DNA of 11,457 bases from contig JBEPVZ010000031.1 of NCBI GenBank assembly GCA_041690695.1, forward strand, positions 1 to 11,457, in the 5' to 3' direction. Origin of the DNA: JBEPVZ01 sp041690695. GTDB taxonomy: Bacteria > Patescibacteriota > Microgenomatia > Daviesbacterales > UBA10151. The notes under the pieces are model-generated. The model was not told where the DNA came from. It was given only the letters and a program-made list of their open reading frames with translations, and made no database searches. Of this stretch, positions 6,736 to 11,457 are shown piece after piece. The translations under genes were made by a program, and so were the position numbers. Each line of letters opens with the position of its first letter. Within the stretch, counting starts at the first letter, position 1.

Positions 6736-7480
6736 CCAGCAAGTTAGCCAAAAAATCCTCCAATCTAAGAAGTACCGGGCTCTTAATCCTGAGACGGTTA
6801 GTCGGGTAGTTAAGCAATTTTCAACGCATAAAGATGTTGAAGGTCGATCAAGACAACTCCTTCACCAGATTTGGGGGAGCTATTATCCGGGCTTTCCTAA
6901 TTTTGGCAAACTTTTGAAACGTTTCCAAGTGGATGGTGATCTGTTGCCACTTTTAGCCGCTCACTCTTCAACCAAAGAGCGAATCCCGATCCTAGATCAG
7001 TTTTATACTCGAATTTTTGAAATAACCGGTACTCCCATGAAGATTATTGATCTAGGTTGTGGCTTAAACCCCTTAACTATCTCCTGGATGAATTTACCAG
7101 AAACAAGTACTTATCAAGGTTTTGATATTGATCAGGCGATGGTCGATTTTAATAATCAGGTTCTGAAGAGCACTCAATACCAGGCCAAAGTATCACTGGG
7201 GGATCTGTTTGATGGAGCAACCCATTCGGCTGATCTGGCGATGTTACTTAAAGTTCTACCGGTTATTGAGCAGCAGGCCAGAGGTACTAGCCTGGAAATT
7301 CTTCGACAGATTGATGCTAAATATCTTATAATCTCCTTCCCTGTAGCTTCAGTTTCTGGAAAAAATAAAAATATGGTCGAGCATTATCGGGGGTGGTTTA
7401 ATAAATTGGTCGAAGGTCAGGGCTGGAAGGTTAATGAGTTATTATTTGAGACAGAATTGGTTTATGTGGTGAAAAAATAA
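6728..7480 (+). CDS. 16S rRNA m7G1405 methyltransferase, ArmA/Rmt/FmrO family
   Basis: The family methylates N7 of G1405 in the 16S decoding region using S-adenosylmethionine, which blocks 4,6-disubstituted deoxystreptamine aminoglycosides. The 250-residue length equals that of known members. Motifs in order: ILQSKKYRALNPETV (10-24), LLHQIWGSYY (44-53, closely resembling ArmA as I recall it), HSSTKER (79-85), SAM loop DLGCGLNPL (108-116), GFDID at the end of strand 2 (131-135), LLKVLPVIEQQ (173-183), ISFP (202-205), GKNKNM..HYRGWF (211-224), and terminal ETELVYVVKK. No key motif is missing. The start overlaps tgt by 8 nt (ATGGATAG) and dnaJ begins 3 nt after the stop, so it is an integral operon member. 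No transposase or IS remnant is nearby. A weak GGAAGG lies 11 nt before the ATG. The family call is secure; target and resistance phenotype are inferred. Confidence 0.92.
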   Translation: MDSQQVSQKILQSKKYRALNPETVSRVVKQFSTHKDVEGRSRQLLHQIWGSYYPGFPNFGKLLKRFQVDGDLLPLLAAHSSTKERIPILDQFYTRIFEITGTPMKIIDLGCGLNPLTISWMNLPETSTYQGFDIDQAMVDFNNQVLKSTQYQAKVSLGDLFDGATHSADLAMLLKVLPVIEQQARGTSLEILRQIDAKYLIISFPVASVSGKNKNMVEHYRGWFNKLVEGQGWKVNELLFETELVYVVKK

Positions 7481-7483
7481 AAC

Positions 7484-8392
7484 ATGGCTACCAAAAAAGA
7501 CTATTATCAATCGTTGGGGATCGCTAAATCGGCCACTGAAGCTGAGATTAAATCTGCCTACCGAAAATTAGCTCGTCAACATCATCCGGATATTGATAAA
7601 TCAGCTGGAGCGGCTGATAAATTTAAAGAGATTTCGGAGGCTTATCAAGTTTTATCTGATCCAAGTAAGCGCAAAAGTTACGATCAGTTTGGACATAACG
7701 CACCCGGTGCTAATCCGTTCGCTGGTGGGCAGGGCGCAGGAGCGGGTAACCCATTTGAGGGCTTTAGTTACAGCTGGTCCCAAGGTGGCCAAAGTGCAGG
7801 CCAAGGTTTTGAAGATCCGTTTAGTTTATTTGAACAAATTTTTGGCGGCGGCTTTGGAGATTCATTTTCTCAAGGTTTTCGACAACGTCAGAGCTATCAA
7901 CTTGATTTAACATTTGATGAGGCGGTTAACGGGGTAGAGAAAGAGGTCGAGATCCAGCGGTTAGAAGGGCCAAGGCGCGATCAGGTCAAAACTTCACGGA
8001 TGAAGCTCAAAATCCCGGCTGGGGTTGATAACGGCATGAAGATGAGATTTGGCGATGTGGATATCGTTTTTAGAGTTAGGCGTCATCCCGAATTTAATCG
8101 TGAGGGTTCAGACATCTTTACCGATGTTACACTCGGCGTTCCCCAAGTTGTTTTAGGCAATGTTATCGATGTTAAAACGGTTCATGGCAAAGTCAAATTA
8201 AAAGTCCCAGCCGGCACCCAATCAGGCTCACTGATTAGGATCAAAGGTAAAGGTGCTCCAACTTTAAAAGGGACGATGGGCGATCATTACGTTCGAGTTA
8301 AAGTTGAAATTCCGGCACGATTAACCGATGAAGAGAAACGACTTTATGAACAATTAGCCAATTTAAAACTTAAGAAGAAGAATTGGTTCTAA
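7484..8392 (+). CDS. dnaJ: J-domain cochaperone DnaJ/CbpA type, without zinc finger
   Basis: This cochaperone stimulates DnaK ATPase and delivers substrates. The 302-residue protein has a J domain (1-70) with the essential HPD at 34-36, a Gly/Phe/Gln/Ser-rich region (about 72-132), and two C-terminal beta domains: YQLDLTFDEAVNG (138-150), then HPEFNREGSDIF (201-212) and VKLKVPAGTQSG (237-248). The four CxxCxGxG repeats of class A DnaJ are absent; there is not one cysteine in the protein. That makes it class B, like CbpA. The segment joining the two beta domains is also shortened. Since it closes the hrcA-grpE-dnaK operon, it is probably the main DnaK partner despite the CbpA-like form. Its last 23 bp overlap the end of the convergent DUF1189 gene. 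Confidence 0.95.
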   Translation: MATKKDYYQSLGIAKSATEAEIKSAYRKLARQHHPDIDKSAGAADKFKEISEAYQVLSDPSKRKSYDQFGHNAPGANPFAGGQGAGAGNPFEGFSYSWSQGGQSAGQGFEDPFSLFEQIFGGGFGDSFSQGFRQRQSYQLDLTFDEAVNGVEKEVEIQRLEGPRRDQVKTSRMKLKIPAGVDNGMKMRFGDVDIVFRVRRHPEFNREGSDIFTDVTLGVPQVVLGNVIDVKTVHGKVKLKVPAGTQSGSLIRIKGKGAPTLKGTMGDHYVRVKVEIPARLTDEEKRLYEQLANLKLKKKNWF

Positions 8393-9221
8393 AATTAAAG
8401 AAGACTACCCCAAGAGTTATGAGGGTGACCATAAATGGTAAGTTTGGAACCCCTCCACTAAACGAGCTAACTAGATCCATAATTAACTCTAAAATTAACC
8501 CTAAAGTTATGGCGTATAAACTGACTGTATAAGCTTGTTTGTAGGTCAGCTTAGTGATCAGAATCTTTCCTAAGACAAAAATTAAAGCTGCCAGAATTAA
8601 TAATTGGATGAGTCTAAAGCTATAAACTAGATAAATACCCAGACTAATTACGACTAATAAGCCTAGCCCAAGCCAGTTTATCCATGGGTCGAGCTTACTG
8701 GCCAGAGACTTAACATAATTTTTATCGATATTAAGGTTATCGATCTTAGCTAACTCAAAAACTCGAATCTCGCCCGCATTGTCTGGGGCGTAATAGGCTG
8801 CAGAGTCTTTTGTCAACCAGACGTAAGCTTTATATTGTCGAAATTGGTCAAGGCTGAATGGTGTTTTAGTATCGATAACTACTAGGTGGTCTAGACTAGA
8901 TGAAGATGAGGCCGTTTGGCTTGGCAAGGCAATAAAATAAGGCTCTGCGACGTTAGTTGTGACTTGGCCTTTATGAATCTGAACTTTAAGTTCCTCTGGG
9001 TAACCGGTCACGATTTGTTGCTCAAGTTGTCTAGCTTGATTTGGAACCTGATTAAATAAAATTGGCGAGAGCGATAAAACGTGAACGATCGTTAAAAAGA
9101 GGGTTAATAAAAAGAAGTATTTAAAAGCTTTCGAGATCGGTTGTTTAACAATCCCAGCATAAAACTTGGGATTATAAATACTGTCCTGAATGGTTTTAAA
9201 AAACTGTTGGATTTGGATCAT
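8370..9221 (-). CDS. DUF1189 family membrane protein
   Basis: This 283-residue protein has one N-terminal membrane helix (about 33-53), a soluble region (about 55-178), and four C-terminal membrane helices (about 181-201, 204-222, 230-252, 262-277). The N-terminal SIYNPKFYAGIVKQP block, EELKVQIHKGQVTTN followed by EPYF, and the LVVIDTKTPF strand are the pattern I associate with DUF1189 (Pfam). The family has no firmly assigned function. The soluble part carries a five-serine run (105-109) and would lie between the membrane segments, probably outside the cytoplasm. The start ATG is the only one before the first conserved block. A promoter on this strand places the transcription start only 2-3 nt upstream. 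The gene is convergent with dnaJ and divergent from the DUF5671 gene. Confidence 0.8.
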   Translation of the reverse strand: MIQIQQFFKTIQDSIYNPKFYAGIVKQPISKAFKYFFLLTLFLTIVHVLSLSPILFNQVPNQARQLEQQIVTGYPEELKVQIHKGQVTTNVAEPYFIALPSQTASSSSSLDHLVVIDTKTPFSLDQFRQYKAYVWLTKDSAAYYAPDNAGEIRVFELAKIDNLNIDKNYVKSLASKLDPWINWLGLGLLVVISLGIYLVYSFRLIQLLILAALIFVLGKILITKLTYKQAYTVSLYAITLGLILELIMDLVSSFSGGVPNLPFMVTLITLGVVFFNFRTNSSS

Positions 9222-9229
9222 TAAGATGT

Positions 9230-9258
9230 ATGGTATGTTAGCTAGACAAAAGTGTCAA
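9230..9258 (-). promoter_or_regulatory. Promoter of the DUF1189 gene, nearly leaderless
   Basis: On the minus strand, TTGACA (9258-9253) is an exact -35 box. A 17-nt spacer leads to TACCAT (9235-9230), matching 4 of 6 of the -10 consensus including the key outer bases. The expected start, near 9223, is only 2-3 nt from the ATG at 9221. Confidence 0.6.
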
Positions 9259-9278
9259 TTAGACCTCAACTTTATTTG

Positions 9279-9295
9279 ACCCCTCTAAGCGGGGT
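9279..9295. repeat. Inverted repeat ACCCC-N7-GGGGT between divergent promoters
   Basis: A 5-bp GC-rich inverted repeat with a 7-nt spacer lies between the two divergent -35 boxes. It is flanked by direct copies of TTTGAC (9275-9280 and 9295-9300). This is suitable for a shared operator, but no known regulator is recognised. Confidence 0.35.
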
Positions 9296-9324
9296 TTGAC
9301 AGCCTTTTAGAAAAGCTTTAAGCT
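9296..9324 (+). promoter_or_regulatory. Possible promoter of the DUF5671 gene, leaderless if used
   Basis: TTGACA (9296-9301) is an exact -35 box. At 17-nt spacing lies TAAGCT (9319-9324), a weak -10 keeping T1, A2 and T6. The predicted start near 9331 would coincide with the GTG codon at 9332. The weak -10 makes this uncertain. Confidence 0.4.
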
Positions 9325-9327
9325 TTT
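9311..9327. repeat. Perfect inverted repeat AAAAGCT-TTA-AGCTTTT overlapping the predicted -10
   Basis: A 7+7 bp perfect inverted repeat with a 3-nt spacer ends 4 nt before the GTG start and covers the proposed -10. It could be an operator. It is A/T-rich at its ends and partly shares bases with an alternative CTTTT-AG-AAAAG repeat (9304-9315). Confidence 0.45.
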
Positions 9328-9331
9328 ATCA

Positions 9332-10012
9332 GTGGTTACTCAGGAACTAACGGATTATATTAAAAAATATCAGGCCCAAGGATTATCCAATACCCAAATC
9401 ACCTCGGATTTAGTTAAAGTTGGTTGGGATAAAGCTGACGTCGACCGGGCTGTTTTGCAAGTTTCAAATCCCGATATCCCTTTGCCTCCACACTCTGGTG
9501 AACATCAGTCGGTCTCTTCAGCCAGTCATCCTTCAACCTATACGATGTGGGATACCTTTGAGCATATCTTAATGTTTATTAGCCTCTATGTTATGTCAAC
9601 TTCAATTGGCTTGATCCTATTTGACTTTATTAACAAATGGTTCCCGCCCATTAGTTTAAATGATTACTATAGTGGTTATTCTTCTCGGCAAGATCTAGCT
9701 TTAAATGGTTATCTGGCAGCTTTAATTGTTTCTTTCCCAATCTTTGGGTTTTTCTTTATCCGAATTGCTCGCCAGACCGCTAGTTATCCCCAGATTCGTG
9801 AACTTAGATCTCGGAAGGTTTTAATTTATCTGACCTTAATTGTGACTTTCTTAGTCATGCTCGGTTATGTTATTGCAACGGTTTATAAGTTTTTAAGCGG
9901 TAATGTCACTCCCAACTTCTTGTTACACTTGGCGGTGACAATTAGTATTAGTGGGCTGATTTTCTGGTACTATCTAAATGAAGTTAAGGCCGATAGGCGA
10001 ATCCATGCGTAA
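9332..10012 (+). CDS. DUF5671 domain membrane protein, GTG start
   Basis: This 226-residue protein has an N-terminal soluble helical motif (about 3-44, YIKKYQAQGLSNTQITSDLVKVGW) of the type common in Patescibacteria proteins, then a polar Pro/Ser linker (45-70). Four predicted membrane helices follow at about 77-100, 125-146, 163-187 and 195-216. The helix pattern, including INKWFPP after the first helix and a YYL segment at the end, matches what I recall of DUF5671; its function is unknown. GTG at 9332 is the only usable start, because an in-frame TAG lies at 9308-9310 and no ATG intervenes. No Shine-Dalgarno precedes it. Its stop region overlaps the next gene's start by 8 nt, pointing to coupled translation and a shared envelope role. 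Confidence 0.75.
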   Translation: MVTQELTDYIKKYQAQGLSNTQITSDLVKVGWDKADVDRAVLQVSNPDIPLPPHSGEHQSVSSASHPSTYTMWDTFEHILMFISLYVMSTSIGLILFDFINKWFPPISLNDYYSGYSSRQDLALNGYLAALIVSFPIFGFFFIRIARQTASYPQIRELRSRKVLIYLTLIVTFLVMLGYVIATVYKFLSGNVTPNFLLHLAVTISISGLIFWYYLNEVKADRRIHA

Positions 10013-10868
10013 TTATTATCTTTTTGTGACTGGATTAGGGGTATTCGTGTTGGCTCTGGTTATTGTCAGTTTCTTTGTAAGTGGTAACCCTTTTGAGCAA
10101 AAAAACTTTCAACTAGATGAACAAAGGACTAACGACTTAAATAACCTTCACTATGCGATAGAGAGCTATTATACTCAGAGTGTTGGTTTACCAACTAATC
10201 TTAATCAAGTCGAGAATACTTCAAATCTGTTAGATCCCCAAACCCATCAACCTTATGAATATGCTATTACCTCGCCGATAACTTACTCGCTTTGTGCAAA
10301 TTTTTCATCAAATAGTAAAGACCTTAAACAAACCAGCTCTAATGTTACTTATGTTATCCCTCCACTTGTTAATAATAATAACCCTTTTCTTAACCATCCT
10401 AAAGGACATTTTTGTGGGACTTACACTGTCACAAGTAGAGCTTATCAATATACCCCTCCACCGACTTATAACCCTCCTCCTGCTTTTTCTCCGACGGTCA
10501 GCTTACCGAGTTGTCTGAGCCCGTTACTGGCCGGAGAGGATATTTCTATAAAATGGTTAGATACGAGTATCAATGGGACTCCCTATGTTGATATTGGTCA
10601 AAACCAAAGCTTTGCAACACATTTTTACCATAAAGAGGTTAATGGACTCATAGGATCAACTTCAGCTAGCCAATTTTTAGGAGTTGATAATAGTGGACAG
10701 AGTATTGATAGCGATCTTTTAACCTTGGCTCCAAATACAAAATATTTTGTTCGTTATTTTGATGGACAATACGAAAGCCCAATTAGTAGTTTTGTCACAC
10801 CTACCAAATGTAGCCAGCCTTCTCCGACTGACCAAAATAACCAGGGTTTTGTGAAATCTGACATCTAA
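10005..10868 (+). CDS. Membrane-anchored pilin-like protein with C-terminal Ig/FN3-like region
   Basis: This is a 287-residue protein of unknown function. One membrane helix (about 4-25) is followed by an extracytoplasmic region. Residues about 37-100 (LDEQRTNDLNNLHYAIESYY, GLPTNL, LLDPQTHQPYEYAI, YSLCANF) resemble the globular part of type II secretion/type IV pseudopilins, where short DP-x-YxY segments and a helix after the anchor are typical. There is no clear prepilin cleavage site (no Gly followed by a Phe-Thr-Leu-Ile-Glu type sequence), so it is probably not processed as a true pilin. A Pro-rich linker (150-163, PPPTYNPPP) leads to a beta-rich segment (about 165-269) ending in YFVRYFDGQYESPISSF, like a fibronectin-III strand pair. 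Four cysteines (97, 137, 170, 269) could form disulphides. The ATG at 10005 places the helix at the N-terminus; an ATG at 9978 is possible but less fitting. Confidence 0.7.
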   Translation: MRNYYLFVTGLGVFVLALVIVSFFVSGNPFEQKNFQLDEQRTNDLNNLHYAIESYYTQSVGLPTNLNQVENTSNLLDPQTHQPYEYAITSPITYSLCANFSSNSKDLKQTSSNVTYVIPPLVNNNNPFLNHPKGHFCGTYTVTSRAYQYTPPPTYNPPPAFSPTVSLPSCLSPLLAGEDISIKWLDTSINGTPYVDIGQNQSFATHFYHKEVNGLIGSTSASQFLGVDNSGQSIDSDLLTLAPNTKYFVRYFDGQYESPISSFVTPTKCSQPSPTDQNNQGFVKSDI

Positions 10869-10887
10869 TTAATAAATCCTAACGGGG

Positions 10888-10916
10888 TTGACTTCAAGCT
10901 CACTTGAGCATACAAT
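10888..10916 (+). promoter_or_regulatory. sigma70-type promoter upstream of nusA
   Basis: TTGACT (10888-10893, 5 of 6) and TACAAT (10911-10916, 5 of 6) are separated by 17 nt. Predicted transcription start is near 10923, giving a leader of about 68 nt that contains an intrinsic terminator before the nusA ATG. Confidence 0.75.
10894..10909. repeat. Interleaved inverted repeats in the nusA promoter spacer
   Basis: TCAAG-CTCA-CTTGA (10894-10907) and GCTCA-CT-TGAGC (10898-10909) overlap between the -35 and -10 boxes. This position suits a repressor operator, but no known motif is recognised and chance is possible. Confidence 0.35.
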
Positions 10917-10942
10917 AAGCCGTAGTTTAAGGTAAGTTCCTG

Positions 10943-10967
10943 AGGGTGGGCATGTCCCGCCCTTTTT
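10943..10967 (+). terminator. Intrinsic terminator in the nusA leader, probable attenuator
   Basis: GGGTGGG (10944-10950) pairs with CCCGCCC (10956-10962), six G-C pairs plus one U-G, across the loop CATGT. TTTTT follows at once (10963-10967), and A10943 can add an A-U pair. It starts about 20 nt into the transcript from the promoter at 10888 and ends 23 nt before the nusA ATG. No second promoter is visible between it and nusA, so nusA expression needs readthrough. It could also end transcription from the pilin-like gene. Confidence 0.85.
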
Positions 10968-10990
10968 AAACGAAAGAATAGAAAAACTAG

Positions 10991-11457
10991 ATGCCTATAC
11001 AAGCTAGAACCGAATTTGCTGCCGCGCTAAACCAGATCGCCTCTGAAAAAGGGGTTGATGTGGCGATCATTATCGATGCCATTGAACAAGCGGCTTTGGC
11101 TGCTTATCGTAAAGATCTAACTTTAAGAAACGAACCTATCCCAGAAGATTTTGATGCCATTACCGCCAAGATTAATCCTTCAAGTGGCGAGATCAGCATC
11201 ATGAAAGATGGTCAAAACGTCACTCCGCCAGGTTTTGCTCGAATCGCCGCTCAAACCGCTAAACAAGTCATCGCCCAAAGGCTCTACGAGGCTGAAAAAG
11301 GGGCTATAACCGAAGAGTATGACAAGAAGATAGGTTCTGTTATCTCAGGCATGATTCAACGCCAAGAAGGCAATACTTATTTCGTCGATTTAGGTCGAGC
11401 TGAAGGGGTTATGCCTCCTCAAGAACAAACTCGAACAGAGATGTATATGTCCGGTAC
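10991..11457 (+). CDS. nusA: Transcription termination/antitermination factor NusA, 3'-truncated by window edge
   Basis: NusA binds RNA polymerase and controls pausing, termination and antitermination. The 155 complete codons visible cover the N-terminal polymerase-binding domain (about 1-115, EFAAALNQIASEKGVD, then AIEQAALAAYRKD) and the start of the S1 RNA-binding domain (GSVISGMIQRQEGNTYFVDLGRAEGVMPPQEQ, from about 117). The IxGxVQRxExxNxYVDLGRAEgxxPPxEQ pattern is characteristic. The KH domains would lie beyond the edge. The ATG at 10991 aligns with the normal N-terminus; upstream is A-rich (GAAAGAATAGAAAAACTAG) with no good Shine-Dalgarno. The common partner rimP is not upstream here; instead nusA has its own promoter and leader terminator. 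Confidence 0.93.
   Translation, partial: MPIQARTEFAAALNQIASEKGVDVAIIIDAIEQAALAAYRKDLTLRNEPIPEDFDAITAKINPSSGEISIMKDGQNVTPPGFARIAAQTAKQVIAQRLYEAEKGAITEEYDKKIGSVISGMIQRQEGNTYFVDLGRAEGVMPPQEQTRTEMYMSG

Noticed and set aside
7484..8392. DnaJ zinc finger lost by an assembly error or frameshift
   Set aside because: The frame is continuous, both flanking domains are complete and no cysteine-coding remnant is present in any frame that I could see; class B architecture explains it.
9978..10004. Earlier ATG for the pilin-like protein
   Set aside because: It adds nine polar residues before the membrane helix and a 35-nt overlap; the ATG at 10005 gives a normal anchor and an 8-nt overlap like tgt/rmt.
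1..11457. tRNA, rRNA, CRISPR arrays, insertion sequences or phage genes
   Set aside because: No spaced direct repeats, transposase motifs or cloverleaf-like segments were seen; intergenic space totals only a few hundred bases.

Overview
The window looks like part of a small, compact bacterial chromosome, most likely from the Candidate Phyla Radiation (Patescibacteria). The reasons are very tight gene packing, an HrcA well below the usual length, a DnaJ with no zinc-finger domain, a DUF5671 membrane protein next to a pilin-like protein, and almost no Shine-Dalgarno sequences. This is inference from gene content and style; there is no rRNA or ribosomal protein here to place it. The standard code fits: dnaK ends at TGA and the next gene starts inside that stop.

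Layout. (1) 2-2284: the 3' part of an APH/choline-kinase-fold phosphotransferase, then an ABC-F ATPase 3 nt later. A 26-bp perfect palindrome covers the ABC-F stop codon. (2) 2285-2447: a control region with a consensus sigma70 promoter, a CIRCE operator (perfect left arm, 7/9 right arm) and a 9-bp hairpin in the leader. (3) 2448-8392: one heat-shock operon, hrcA-grpE-dnaK-tgt-rmt-dnaJ. Apart from 19 nt before grpE, all junctions are 3 nt or less or overlap. (4) 8370-9221, minus strand: a DUF1189 membrane protein whose end overlaps the end of dnaJ by 23 bp. (5) 9222-9331: a divergent promoter region. (6) 9332-10868: a DUF5671 membrane protein and an overlapping membrane-anchored pilin-like protein. 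(7) 10869-10990: a promoter followed by a strong intrinsic terminator in the leader of nusA. (8) 10991-end: the 5' part of nusA.

The most interesting point is the pair of RNA-modifying enzymes inserted between dnaK and dnaJ. The first is a tRNA-guanine transglycosylase with an unusual base-recognition loop. The second is a 250-residue protein with the full motif set of the ArmA/Rmt/FmrO 16S rRNA m7G1405 methyltransferases, best known as acquired or producer-encoded aminoglycoside-resistance enzymes. In this window it appears to be a resident gene of an HrcA/CIRCE-controlled chaperone operon. This would link modification of the tRNA anticodon and of the ribosomal decoding site to protein-folding stress. 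Coupled expression is strongly suggested by the layout; the biological purpose is inference.

Second in interest is the nusA leader, where promoter, terminator and gene are arranged as expected for attenuation by NusA itself. Third are the divergent promoters at 9222-9331, which place both predicted transcription starts almost on the start codons.
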